DNA of 64,000 nt from Lachnospiraceae bacterium (lineage in GTDB: Bacteria; Bacillota; Clostridia; Lachnospirales; Lachnospiraceae), in the NCBI GenBank assembly GCA_017440375.1, contig JAFSHK010000003.1:48626-112625 (forward strand), given 5' to 3'. Positions 19,481 through 29,184 of the stretch are shown here, piece by piece. The translations under genes were made by a program, and so were the position numbers. The stretch's first letter is position 1; the number at the start of each line of letters is the position of its first letter. The notes beneath the pieces are model-generated. The model did not search any database. It had not been told where the DNA came from and worked only from the letters and a program-made list of their open reading frames with translations.

Positions 19481-20785
19481 ATGAAAGATGCAAAGATAGC
19501 AATTCAGGTCAAGAATCTGGAAAAAGTCTATAAATTATATGATAAACCTTCTGACAGACTGAAAGAAACCCTTGGTTTTGGAAGAAGGAAGAGACATACA
19601 GAGCACCACGCCCTAAAAGGGGTAAATATTGATATCAGACAAGGTGAAACCGTCGGTATTATCGGAACAAACGGTTCGGGAAAGTCTACTATTTTAAAGA
19701 TTATTACCGGAGTTTTGAACCCGACCAGAGGCGAGGTAATTGTGAATGGACGTATTTCCGCATTGTTAGAGCTTGGTGCAGGTTTTAATATGGAATACAA
19801 CGGTATTGAGAATATTTATCTAAATGGTACGATGATGGGATTTTCGGAAAAAGAAATTGACGAGAAGCTGGATGCAATTTTGGATTTTGCGGATATCGGA
19901 GAATACGTGCATCAGCCGGTAAAAACATATTCCAGTGGTATGTTTGTACGTCTTGCATTTGCGGTAGCAATTAACATTGAACCGGAAATTCTAATTGTAG
20001 ATGAGGCGTTATCGGTAGGCGATGTCTTTTTTCAGGCAAAATGCTATCATAAATTTGAAGAATTTAAAGAAATGGGCAAGACGATTCTATTTGTAAGTCA
20101 TGATTTGAGCAGTATAAGTAAATACTGTGACAGGGTGGTTTTGTTGAATCAAGGTGTGAAATTGGGAGAAGGAAATCCCAAGGAAATGATTGATACGTAT
20201 AAACAAGTACTTGTCGGACAATATACTTTAGAGGAGTCCGGAGAAGGAAATCTTCTGGATGATAAGCAGTTGCAAGAAGCGGCAGCGAGGCAGGCGGATG
20301 GCGCAGTGGATAAGGATAGAGACGCTAATGTAAATCCGGATTTGTTAGAGTATGGCTCTAAGAAAGCGTTAATTCAGGAGTACTATATTACGGATGAGAA
20401 TGGAACCAGAACTTCAGCAATTTTAAAAGGAAGTCGTTTTCATATTCACATGAAAGTAGAAATGGTGGAAGATATTGCGGCACCTATTTTTGCTTTTACT
20501 ATTAAAACGATCAGAGGTACAGAAATTACAGGAACGAATACTATGTTTGAGAAGTCTTTTTTGGAATCTGTAAAGGCCGGTGAAACGAAGGAAATTATTT
20601 TCACGCAGGAGATGAATCTGCAAGGAGGGGAATATTTACTTTCGCTTGGTGTAACGGGTTATGAAGGAGATGATTTCACCGTATATCACAGATTATATGA
20701 TGTGTTGAATCTGACAGTTATTTCAGATAAGAATACGGTAGGATTTTATGATATGAATTCAAGCGTTCAAGTGATTGATGGTTAA
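19481..20785 (+). CDS. ABC exporter ATPase with C-terminal carbohydrate-binding domain (Wzt-like)
   Basis: 434 residues. ATPase part (about 1-245): Walker A GTNGSGKST, signature YSSGMF, Walker B ILIVDEALSVGD. The remaining 190 residues form a charged linker and a beta-rich C-terminal domain (about 285-434) in the position of the Wzt C-domain, which in Gram-negative O-antigen systems binds the modified end of the finished chain before export. The next gene is a methyltransferase-kinase fusion, the same kind of enzyme that makes such an end cap. TGGAG precedes the ATG. Confidence 0.9.
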   Translation: MKDAKIAIQVKNLEKVYKLYDKPSDRLKETLGFGRRKRHTEHHALKGVNIDIRQGETVGIIGTNGSGKSTILKIITGVLNPTRGEVIVNGRISALLELGAGFNMEYNGIENIYLNGTMMGFSEKEIDEKLDAILDFADIGEYVHQPVKTYSSGMFVRLAFAVAINIEPEILIVDEALSVGDVFFQAKCYHKFEEFKEMGKTILFVSHDLSSISKYCDRVVLLNQGVKLGEGNPKEMIDTYKQVLVGQYTLEESGEGNLLDDKQLQEAAARQADGAVDKDRDANVNPDLLEYGSKKALIQEYYITDENGTRTSAILKGSRFHIHMKVEMVEDIAAPIFAFTIKTIRGTEITGTNTMFEKSFLESVKAGETKEIIFTQEMNLQGGEYLLSLGVTGYEGDDFTVYHRLYDVLNLTVISDKNTVGFYDMNSSVQVIDG

Positions 20786-20790
20786 CAGAA

Positions 20791-22869
20791 ATGGTGATTA
20801 AGATGGCAGGAAATTTTGAAAAAGTAGATAAATTAGAGGAAATTGGAAAAATTAAATTGAATTTAAATCACTATCCGGGAGAGGATTTCTATTGTGATGG
20901 TGATATTGAGGATGAACTTCTGACGATTACAAGAGATTGTGCGCAGGTAGAATATCCGCGCATTATTGAGGAAAGAAAAAGCTGGCCGATTCTCTATCAT
21001 TTATCTTCTTTGCGTGAGAATATTGTGGAATGGCTTCCGATTGATAAAAGTATGAAAGTATTGGAAGTGGGTTCCGGTTGCGGTGCGATTACAGGAGCAT
21101 TGGCACGCAAAGCGAAAGAAGTTACCTGCATTGATTTATCGAAAAAAAGAAGTATGATTAATGCTTACCGACATATGGAATGTGACAATGTCACGATTCA
21201 TGTCGGTAATTTTCAAGATATTGAGCCGGATTTACCATGTGATTATGATTATATATGCCTGATTGGTGTTTTTGAATACGGTCAGGCTTATATTGGTTCT
21301 GAGACACCGTACGAGGATTTTCTGCGAATCATTGAGAAACATCGCAAAAAAGGTGGCAGCATTGCTATTGCCATAGAAAATAAATTTGGACTAAAATACT
21401 GGGCGGGGTGTAAAGAAGACCATTTAGGAACATGGTTCAGCGGTCTGGAGGATTATCCGGAGGGCGGAGTGGTTCGTACTTTTACCAAAGACGGACTATT
21501 GAAAATTGTGGAAAAATGCGGTTTTACCGACGCACATATGTATTATCCTTATCCTGATTACAAGTTTATGACAAGTATTTATTCAGATGCCTATTTACCC
21601 AAAAAAGGTGAATTGTCATCCAATCAGCGTAATTTTGACAGAGAAAGATTGCAACTGTTCGATGAGAAGCTTGTATTTGATACGATTATCAAGGAAGAAC
21701 AGTTTCCGCTTTTTTCTAATTCCTATATGTTGATACTTGGACCGGAACCCCAAGTAAAATATGCCAAGTATTCTAATGACAGAATAGGGAAGTATCAGAT
21801 TAAAACAACGTTTGCCGGAGAGAAAACTGACGGTGTATTGAAAGGACGAATAGAAAAACACCCGTTATCAAATGAAGCAAAAGAGCATATTGAACAGATA
21901 TATTGTGCATATGAGAAACTTTCTGAGCGTTTTAAGGATAGTGATATAGCAATCAATCAATGTAGCTTGTACAAGGAAAACGATTCTGAAGTATATGCGT
22001 CTTTCGAATATCTTGAAGGAAGAACCTTGGAAGAGTTATTGGATGAATGTTTAGAAAAGGATGATGTAGAAAAATTTCACGCGTTATTTGATGAATATCT
22101 GAAACGGATTTCTTATCATGATAAGATGCCTATATGTGATTATGATTTGATTTTTGCTAATATTCTGATTACACCGGATGGAAAATGGCATGTAATTGAT
22201 TATGAGTGGACATTTGAAAAAGAAGTAGAAACAAAAGAAATTGCATTTCGTGCTGTATATTGTTATGTGTTAGAAAATGAGAAAAGAAATAAATTAAACC
22301 TAGATTTAATGCTTGACAAACTTGAGATAACCGAGTCGGATGCCAGCCGGTATAGGCAACAGGAAATGAAATTTCAGAAGTATGTAACCGGCAAGAGAAT
22401 GTCTATGGAAGAAATTCGGGAAGCAATCGGACAGCCTGTTTACACGATGGAAGATTTTTCTGTGGCTTCACCATTAGAGAAACAGAAGGATAAACTTCAA
22501 ATTTACGAAGATTTCGGGCAAGGTTTTTCGGAAGAGAATTCTTTCTTCTTAGAAGAGACGGAATTCGAAATTGTAATTGCTGAGGGAAGAAAAATGCTTC
22601 GTATTGATCCATGCAGCGATTATTGTATTGTTTTATTAAAAGAACTTAGATGGAACGGCGCAGAGATTCCGCTAAAGAGCAAGCTACTTACGATGAATGG
22701 TTTCAAAGTAGGCGACGGAACATATGCTTTTGCAACACAGGATCCCAATATAACGTTGCAGGTAGCAGGTCTGGAACAAAAAGAAGACAATGTGTTGAAG
22801 GTATCTATGCAAGTGACCAGAATGCCAATAGAAACGATAAGCCATATGCAGAAAAGAGGATTGTTTTAG
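20791..22869 (+). CDS. Methyltransferase-kinase fusion, probable polysaccharide chain-capping enzyme (WbdD-like layout)
   Basis: 692 residues. An N-terminal class I methyltransferase domain (about 65-260) has VLEVGSGCG (90-98) and CIDLSKKR. After an intermediate region comes a kinase-like domain: ICDYDLIFANIL gives Asp452 and Asn457 with the spacing of the aminoglycoside-phosphotransferase/kinase catalytic loop, and Asp470 in VIDYEW stands for the metal-binding Asp. The last 130 residues are beta-rich. A methyltransferase plus kinase in one protein next to a Wzt with C-domain is the layout of WbdD, which ends O9a-type chains by phosphorylation and methylation. The role is inferred from architecture and position. 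The start may be the ATG four codons later. Confidence 0.75.
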   Translation: MVIKMAGNFEKVDKLEEIGKIKLNLNHYPGEDFYCDGDIEDELLTITRDCAQVEYPRIIEERKSWPILYHLSSLRENIVEWLPIDKSMKVLEVGSGCGAITGALARKAKEVTCIDLSKKRSMINAYRHMECDNVTIHVGNFQDIEPDLPCDYDYICLIGVFEYGQAYIGSETPYEDFLRIIEKHRKKGGSIAIAIENKFGLKYWAGCKEDHLGTWFSGLEDYPEGGVVRTFTKDGLLKIVEKCGFTDAHMYYPYPDYKFMTSIYSDAYLPKKGELSSNQRNFDRERLQLFDEKLVFDTIIKEEQFPLFSNSYMLILGPEPQVKYAKYSNDRIGKYQIKTTFAGEKTDGVLKGRIEKHPLSNEAKEHIEQIYCAYEKLSERFKDSDIAINQCSLYKENDSEVYASFEYLEGRTLEELLDECLEKDDVEKFHALFDEYLKRISYHDKMPICDYDLIFANILITPDGKWHVIDYEWTFEKEVETKEIAFRAVYCYVLENEKRNKLNLDLMLDKLEITESDASRYRQQEMKFQKYVTGKRMSMEEIREAIGQPVYTMEDFSVASPLEKQKDKLQIYEDFGQGFSEENSFFLEETEFEIVIAEGRKMLRIDPCSDYCIVLLKELRWNGAEIPLKSKLLTMNGFKVGDGTYAFATQDPNITLQVAGLEQKEDNVLKVSMQVTRMPIETISHMQKRGLF

Positions 22870-22872
22870 GGA

Positions 22873-25233
22873 ATGAGTGGGGAACAGCATCCATATGATT
22901 GGGCAGCTTATTATAAAGCAGCTTATAAGAAAGAAGTAAAACAGAATAGTGTGCTTGCGGGTAAACTGTCGGATGCAGAAGCTAGGACAATGGATTTGAC
23001 GTTTCGGATAGAGAGGATTCAAAACAATTCTGCATGGAAGCTGTATACGAATACAAATAGAGTATATCATGCCGTTGGCAGAAGAATAAAAAAACTTATA
23101 TTAGGAAAGCAGGACGAACAACAGGCGAAAAAACTTTCTGTCATAGAACAGGATTATACATCGGATAGCACAAAGAGCCCGATGAAAGAAGAGGCTATAA
23201 AGAAAATTCAAGAATATGAAAAGGAACGATTTCGTCAAAAACATCCTTATTTACAAATGATACAACAGCAGGGGGAGATAGAAAATAACACGTGTAATCC
23301 CAGAGGGGCTGATAAAAGCGATGTTTATGTAAATGGATGGAGTGTAATAAAAGTAGAAGATAGTGACTTGAGTCTTGTTGTATGTGGAAAAGGGTGTATA
23401 GATGTAACAGTAGGAGAAAAAGTTAAGTCGTGGTTTAGTAAAAATCAAACTTGCATATTTGCCTATGGAGATGAAGATTATTATTGGAATAATCTTGGCA
23501 ATCGTATGCATCCATGGTTTAAACCGGATTATTCTCCAGACACATTGTTATCTTTTGGCTATATGGGACATTTGATAGTAGTGCCGAGTGCTTATATGGA
23601 TTTGGTGCCGGAAAATGGTAAATATACTTCTTTCTATGATTTGTGTTTGCGTCTAGAAGAGAAAGCGAAGCAGATAAATCGTGAAATAGGTCATATGGAG
23701 GAAGTTCTGTTTCACAATCAGTATGAGACGGATGAAGAGAAAAGTAGAGTGATTTCGCAAGCCATAGAATCCGGTGCAGATGTACTGGAAACCGTAGAGA
23801 GATTATTGCAGGAAGAATTGGAACAAGGCTATGGTATGGAAGGTTGTGGTGCTTCTTATATAGAAACAAAAGAAGCTGCTTTCCAAAGAAGAGGAATCAA
23901 AGCACATCTGGAAAAAGGACTTTGGCGCGATATTTATTCTGTGGTGTATGATTTGGGAAATGTGCCGATGGTGTCAGTGGTCATCCCATCCAAAGACCAT
24001 CCTGAAATTTTGGAGCAATGTCTTTCCTCTTTTTGCGAGAAAACAGAGTATCATTCGGAACAATACGAATTTATTGTAGTAGATAATGGCAGTAATGCAG
24101 AGAATAAGAAAAAATTAGAAGATTTACAACAGAAATACAATTTTCGTTACATTTATCATCCGATGGAATTTAATTTCTCGGCAATGTGCAATATGGGTGT
24201 GGCACAGGCGAAAGGAGAATATATTCTTTTATTGAATGATGATATTGAAATTATTCAGAAAGACTGGCTGCGTGTTATGGTTGGGCAGGCAATGCAACCG
24301 CATGTGGGAGCTGTTGGTGCGAAACTCTGGTATGCAGGTGGTGAGTCTATTCAACATACCGGAATTACCAATCTGGATATTGGACCATCCCATAAACTGA
24401 TTACCTTTCCGGATGATAGAAATTATTATTATGGGCATAATCAGGTCACATATGATATGTTAGGAGTAACAGCAGCCTGCTTATTAGTGAAGAAAAGTAA
24501 ATACGAAGAGGTTGGCGGTCTGGATGAATCCATGAAAGTGGCTTACAATGATGTAGACTTTTGTTTCAAAATGATAGAAGCCGGTTATTATAATGTACTT
24601 CGTAATGATGCTGTTTTATATCATCATGAATCCTTAAGTCGTGGATTGGATGAAGAGGATGAGAGCAAATGGGACAGACTTTTGCGGGAAAAAGAGAATT
24701 TGTATGCAAAGCATCCTCAGATGCAGAGCAAAGATGTTTTCTATCATAAGAATTTGATAGACAACGCATCAAATTACGTGTGTAATTTTAAATTTAGTTA
24801 TGAAAATAACTTGAAAGAAACGGAATATTATGTCGAAAATGCAGGAGAACTTGCAGAAATGTGTCAGGATGTGATGCAGTTCACAGTAGACAGAGCCGAA
24901 AAACAGCACAAAATTCATAGGGAAGAACCGGACATCATGCACATCATGGGATGGAGTTATATTCCCGGAGCGGATAATGCAAGGTTTCAAAGAAATGTTG
25001 TACTACAGCGGGAAGAAGGAAGTTTTTATAAAGTAACCCCTTTCCCGTGGTCCAGAAAAGATGTGGAAGCAATTTTACCACACGAAAACAATATTTCGTT
25101 AGCGGGATTTGTTGTTCGAATTAAGAAGGAAAACTTGCAAAAGGGGATTTGGCGCATCGGAATGATGGCAACCGATTTGGAGAGTGGAAAAAAACTTCTG
25201 ACATGGTCGAAGAAAACTATGGAAGTAAGGTAA
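22873..25233 (+). CDS. GT2 glycosyltransferase with N-terminal coiled coil
   Basis: 786 residues. The first 80 residues are charged and helical and end in NNSAWKLYT, a segment homologous to the start of the next gene. A middle region without a recognised fold (about 100-365) precedes a GT-A family 2 domain (about 367-610): VSVVIPSKDH, VVDNGS, LLNDD (Asp456/Asp457) and GGLDESMKVAYNDVDFC. The C-terminal part is beta-rich. Probably adds a sugar, perhaps rhamnose, to the exported polymer on the cytoplasmic face. The start lies three bases after the previous stop; GAGG lies further upstream. Confidence 0.85.
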   Translation: MSGEQHPYDWAAYYKAAYKKEVKQNSVLAGKLSDAEARTMDLTFRIERIQNNSAWKLYTNTNRVYHAVGRRIKKLILGKQDEQQAKKLSVIEQDYTSDSTKSPMKEEAIKKIQEYEKERFRQKHPYLQMIQQQGEIENNTCNPRGADKSDVYVNGWSVIKVEDSDLSLVVCGKGCIDVTVGEKVKSWFSKNQTCIFAYGDEDYYWNNLGNRMHPWFKPDYSPDTLLSFGYMGHLIVVPSAYMDLVPENGKYTSFYDLCLRLEEKAKQINREIGHMEEVLFHNQYETDEEKSRVISQAIESGADVLETVERLLQEELEQGYGMEGCGASYIETKEAAFQRRGIKAHLEKGLWRDIYSVVYDLGNVPMVSVVIPSKDHPEILEQCLSSFCEKTEYHSEQYEFIVVDNGSNAENKKKLEDLQQKYNFRYIYHPMEFNFSAMCNMGVAQAKGEYILLLNDDIEIIQKDWLRVMVGQAMQPHVGAVGAKLWYAGGESIQHTGITNLDIGPSHKLITFPDDRNYYYGHNQVTYDMLGVTAACLLVKKSKYEEVGGLDESMKVAYNDVDFCFKMIEAGYYNVLRNDAVLYHHESLSRGLDEEDESKWDRLLREKENLYAKHPQMQSKDVFYHKNLIDNASNYVCNFKFSYENNLKETEYYVENAGELAEMCQDVMQFTVDRAEKQHKIHREEPDIMHIMGWSYIPGADNARFQRNVVLQREEGSFYKVTPFPWSRKDVEAILPHENNISLAGFVVRIKKENLQKGIWRIGMMATDLESGKKLLTWSKKTMEVR

Positions 25234-25286
25234 ATTCCACGAAGAAAGAAATTAAATCATCTTTTAATAAAGAAACGAGGAGTAAC

Positions 25287-27323
25287 ATGGAAACGAATCA
25301 GAATCGGGAAGAAAGCTTGCAATATTATAAGGAAGCTTATGAAAGAGAACGACAAAAAAGAGGGATGCTGGTAAATAAGCTGGCAGATGCGGAAAGACGT
25401 GTGGAAGAGTTGGAGGATAACCTAAATAGAATTAAGGGAAGTACCTTCTGGCGTATGTCTAAGCCAATGCGTGTTTTTGTTCATTGGACGATTCGAACGA
25501 AGGAACGTATCAGTCGCTATGGTAATGTAAAAGGAATTCTTCGGAAGCTAGACGCAAAGCGAATTGAGAAAAAAGCGCAGACACAGCATGGTACAGAAAG
25601 TTTTCCGAGTGCAGAAGAAGCAAAGAAACAGAGAGAAACTGATTTTTCAAGGAAAATAAAAATTAGTATTTTAGTGCCGCTATATAATACACCGAAGGAA
25701 TTTCTGACACAGGCAATCGATTCGGTTGTGGCACAGACCTATGAAAACTGGGAGCTTTGTCTGGCAGATGGTTCTGATGCAGAGCACTCTTATGTGGAAC
25801 AGGTTTGTAAGGAATACATGGTGCGTGACAGCAAATATTTGCAGGAGCATCCTGAAATTGGCAGACTTGTGAAGACACAGAGTCGTATTGTATATAAGAA
25901 ATTAGAGAAAAATACTGGTATTTCCGGCAACACAAATGAATGTCTGTCTATGGCGACCGGCGAATATATCGGTCTTTTTGATCATGACGACATTTTACAT
26001 CCGGCGGTTTTATATGAATATATGAAGGTAATCTGTGAACAGGATGCAGATTATATTTATTGTGATGAAACAACTTTCCACGGAAACAGCATTGATAATA
26101 TGATTACTTTGCATTTCAAACCGGATTTTGCAATTGATAATTTACGTGCAAATAATTATATTTGTCATTTTAGTGTGTTTGATAGAAAATTGTTAGAGGG
26201 AACAGAATTGTTCCGTTCCCAGTTTGACGGCAGTCAGGATCATGATATGATTCTTCGTTTGACAACCAGAGCAAGGAAGGTAGTACATATCCCGAAGCTT
26301 CTGTATTATTGGCGTTCCCACAAGGGAAGTGTTGCATCTGATATCAATGCCAAAAGCTACGCGATTGATGCGGCAAAAGGTGCTGTGGCAGACCATTTGA
26401 GAAGTCAGGGATTTGAAAACTTTGAAATCTCTTCCACGAAAGCCTTTGAAACTATTTTCCGGATTAAATATGAAATAAAGGACAATCCTAAGGTGTCTAT
26501 TGTGATTCCGAATAAGAATCACTATGAGGACCTGAAGCGTTGTATTTCTTCTATATTAGAGAAAAGTACTTATGATAATTATGAAATTATCGTGGTAGAA
26601 AACAATAGTACGAGCGATGAAATTTTCCGGTATTATGATGAACTTCGTAAGAATCCGCAAATTAAGATTTTGGAATATATAGGAGAATTTAACTATTCAC
26701 GTATTAACAACATGGGTGTTGCGGCGGCAACCGGAGAATATGTGATTTTGTTAAATAATGACACACAGGTTATTACCCTTGATTGGATAGAAGAACTTCT
26801 GATGTATGCACAGCGGGAAGATGTGGGTGCAGTTGGTGCTAAATTATATTATGAAGATAAAACCATTCAGCATGCAGGCGTTGTTATTGGACTTGGTGCC
26901 CATAGAACGGCAGGGCACACACATTATCGCGTGAGTTATAATAACTTAGGTTATATGGGAAGACTATGTTATACACAGAATATGACAGCGGTTACGGGTG
27001 CCTGTCTTATGGTGAAAAAGGTGATTTACGATGAAGTAGGCGGATTGGATGAGTCCTTTGCAGTATCGTTAAATGACGTGGATTTCTGTCTGAAGGTGCG
27101 CAAAGCGGGCTATTTGAATGTGTTCACCCCTTTTGCGGAGCTGTATCATTTTGAATCCATATCCAGAGGTTTGGATGATCAGGGCGAGAAAGCAGCAAGA
27201 TATAATGAGGAATCAGAACGTTTCCGTGAAAAATGGCAGAAAGAGCTGAAAAGCGGTGATCCATACTATAATCCAAATTTCTCATTGGACAGAAGTGACT
27301 TTGCTTTGAAAATTGATAAATAG
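25287..27323 (+). CDS. Tandem-domain GT2 glycosyltransferase with N-terminal coiled coil
   Basis: 678 residues from the ATG at 25287, preceded by GAGGAG; a TTG at 25149 would overlap the previous gene by 85 bases and has no such site. A coiled coil (about 10-50) ending in GSTFWRMSKPMR is followed by two GT2 domains: the first from about 126 (ISILVPLYN, FDHDD), the second from about 403 (VSIVIPNKN, VVENNS, LLNNDT, GGLDESFAVSLNDVDFC). Two catalytic modules suggest that it makes two linkages of the repeat unit, as in rhamnan-type polymerases. Closely linked to the gene upstream. Confidence 0.88.
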   Translation: METNQNREESLQYYKEAYERERQKRGMLVNKLADAERRVEELEDNLNRIKGSTFWRMSKPMRVFVHWTIRTKERISRYGNVKGILRKLDAKRIEKKAQTQHGTESFPSAEEAKKQRETDFSRKIKISILVPLYNTPKEFLTQAIDSVVAQTYENWELCLADGSDAEHSYVEQVCKEYMVRDSKYLQEHPEIGRLVKTQSRIVYKKLEKNTGISGNTNECLSMATGEYIGLFDHDDILHPAVLYEYMKVICEQDADYIYCDETTFHGNSIDNMITLHFKPDFAIDNLRANNYICHFSVFDRKLLEGTELFRSQFDGSQDHDMILRLTTRARKVVHIPKLLYYWRSHKGSVASDINAKSYAIDAAKGAVADHLRSQGFENFEISSTKAFETIFRIKYEIKDNPKVSIVIPNKNHYEDLKRCISSILEKSTYDNYEIIVVENNSTSDEIFRYYDELRKNPQIKILEYIGEFNYSRINNMGVAAATGEYVILLNNDTQVITLDWIEELLMYAQREDVGAVGAKLYYEDKTIQHAGVVIGLGAHRTAGHTHYRVSYNNLGYMGRLCYTQNMTAVTGACLMVKKVIYDEVGGLDESFAVSLNDVDFCLKVRKAGYLNVFTPFAELYHFESISRGLDDQGEKAARYNEESERFREKWQKELKSGDPYYNPNFSLDRSDFALKIDK

Positions 27324-27334
27324 TATGGTAAAAT
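27306..27334 (+). promoter_or_regulatory. Promoter of the phosphoglucomutase gene
   Basis: TTGAAA (27306-27311), 17-base spacer, TAAAAT (27329-27334). It overlaps the 3' end of the preceding glycosyltransferase gene. Confidence 0.6.
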
Positions 27335-27392
27335 ATAACAGTGAATTGTTACAGATAAAAATATTAAATGATGATAAATGGAGGAAAAAAGA

Positions 27393-29114
27393 ATGGGCTA
27401 CAAAGAGCAGTATGAATTTTGGCTGGAGGATTCCTATTTTGATGAAGATACCAAACAGGAACTTCAGGCAATTAAAAGCGATGAGAAAGAAATCGAAGAC
27501 CGATTTTATAAAGATCTTGCATTTGGTACAGGTGGTTTAAGAGGTGTTATCGGAGCCGGTACAAACCGCATGAATATTTACACTGTTCGTAAGGCAACAC
27601 AGGGACTTGCTAATTACATTAAGAAACAGGGCGGAGAAGCGAAAGGCGTTGCAATTGCATACGATTCCAGAAGAAAATCCCCTGAATTTGCAGATGAAGC
27701 AGCACTTTGTCTTGCGGCTAACGGCATTAAAGCATATGTGTTTGATTCTTTAAGACCAACACCGGAATTATCTTTTGCACTTCGTGAATTAGGCTGTATT
27801 TCCGGTATTGTTATTACAGCAAGCCATAATCCGCCGGAATATAACGGATACAAATGTTATTGGGAAGACGGCGCACAGGTTACTGCACCAAAAGATAAAG
27901 AAATTATTACAGAAGTAAACAACGTAACGGATTATCATGATGTAAAGACTATGGCAAAGGAAGATGCCATGAAAGCAGGTCTTTATCAGGTTATTGGCAA
28001 AGAAATTGATGATAAATATATGGCTGAATTGAAGAAACAGATTATTCATCCGGAAATCATCAAAGAAGTTGCAGATGATATCAAGATTGTATATTCTCCT
28101 TTCAACGGAACAGGTAATGTGCCGGTTAGAAGAATTTTGGAAGAACTTGGTTTCAAAAACGTGTATGTAGTACCGGAGCAGGAAATGCCTGATCCGAACT
28201 TTACAACTTTGGAATATCCGAATCCGGAAGACCCAAAAGCATTTACTTTAGCATTAAAATTAGCAAAAGAGAAAAATGCAGACATCGTACTTGCTACTGA
28301 CCCGGATGCGGACAGACTTGGTATTTATGCACTGGATACAAAGAGTGGTGAATATGTTCCGTTTACAGGCAACATGTCCGGTATGTTAATTGCAGAATAT
28401 ATTTTAAGAGAAAGAACAGCAACTAACACTATGCCTGCAAATCCTGCGCTTGTAACAACTATTGTTACAACGAATATGGCAGGGGTTATTTCTGCTGATT
28501 ATAATGTAAAATGTATTGAAGTTTTAACCGGTTTCAAATTCATTGGTGAACAGATCAAATTTTTTGAACAGTCCGGTTCTAACAATTATGTATTTGGTCT
28601 GGAAGAAAGCTATGGCTGTCTTGCAGGTACTCATGCAAGAGACAAAGATGCTATTGTAGCAGTTATGTGTCTGTGTGAAATGGCTGCATGGTGCAAGAAG
28701 AATAACAAAACTGTTTGGGATCAGATGGTTGAATTATATGAGAAATACGGTTACTTCAAAGAAAGTCAGTATTCTATTACGATGAAGGGTATTGATGGAG
28801 CAAAACAGATTGAAGAAATCATGAACAAGCTTCGTAGCAATCCGCCGAAAAACTTCGGTGAACTTACTGTAAAAGAGTTCAGAGATTATGATACAGGCAA
28901 GACATTAAATCTGGAAACAGGCGCGGAAGGAGAAACAGGACTTCCACAGTCTAATGTATTATATTTTGATTTGACAAATGATTCCTGGTGCTGTGCACGT
29001 CCTTCAGGAACAGAACCTAAGATTAAATTCTACATGGGTGTGAAAGGAAGCAGTTTAGAGGATGCAGAAGCAAAATTGAATCAGTTAACAGAAGATTTGA
29101 AAGCATATTTATAA
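27393..29114 (+). CDS. Phosphoglucomutase/phosphomannomutase family protein
   Basis: 573 residues from the ATG at 27393, eight bases after GGAGGA; the ATG at 27378 overlaps that site. It interconverts hexose-6-phosphate and hexose-1-phosphate. FGTGGLRG near the N-terminus, phosphoserine motif TASHNPPEYNG, metal-binding DPDADR, sugar-binding EESYG and phosphate-binding RPSGTEPK are all present. The length fits the PgcA type of Firmicutes phosphoglucomutase, which supplies glucose-1-phosphate for RfbA. It lies inside the polysaccharide cluster with its own promoter. Confidence 0.93.
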   Translation: MGYKEQYEFWLEDSYFDEDTKQELQAIKSDEKEIEDRFYKDLAFGTGGLRGVIGAGTNRMNIYTVRKATQGLANYIKKQGGEAKGVAIAYDSRRKSPEFADEAALCLAANGIKAYVFDSLRPTPELSFALRELGCISGIVITASHNPPEYNGYKCYWEDGAQVTAPKDKEIITEVNNVTDYHDVKTMAKEDAMKAGLYQVIGKEIDDKYMAELKKQIIHPEIIKEVADDIKIVYSPFNGTGNVPVRRILEELGFKNVYVVPEQEMPDPNFTTLEYPNPEDPKAFTLALKLAKEKNADIVLATDPDADRLGIYALDTKSGEYVPFTGNMSGMLIAEYILRERTATNTMPANPALVTTIVTTNMAGVISADYNVKCIEVLTGFKFIGEQIKFFEQSGSNNYVFGLEESYGCLAGTHARDKDAIVAVMCLCEMAAWCKKNNKTVWDQMVELYEKYGYFKESQYSITMKGIDGAKQIEEIMNKLRSNPPKNFGELTVKEFRDYDTGKTLNLETGAEGETGLPQSNVLYFDLTNDSWCCARPSGTEPKIKFYMGVKGSSLEDAEAKLNQLTEDLKAYL

Positions 29115-29140
29115 GAAACAACTTATTTAAGGAAAAGTAG

Positions 29141-29168
29141 GAATCGTCCTGGTAATACAGGGCGATTC
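29141..29168 (+). terminator. Weak hairpin after phosphoglucomutase
   Basis: Arms 29141-29151 and 29158-29168 (GAATCGTCCTG against CAGGGCGATTC) pair over 11 bases with one G-U. The T-tract is poor, so read-through into the next gene is likely. Confidence 0.5.
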
Positions 29169-29184
29169 TATACTATTAGGGAAA

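Noticed and set aside
25149-25286. Longer form of the tandem glycosyltransferase from TTG 25149
   Set aside because: It overlaps the previous gene by 85 bases and lacks a ribosome site, while ATG 25287 follows GAGGAG.
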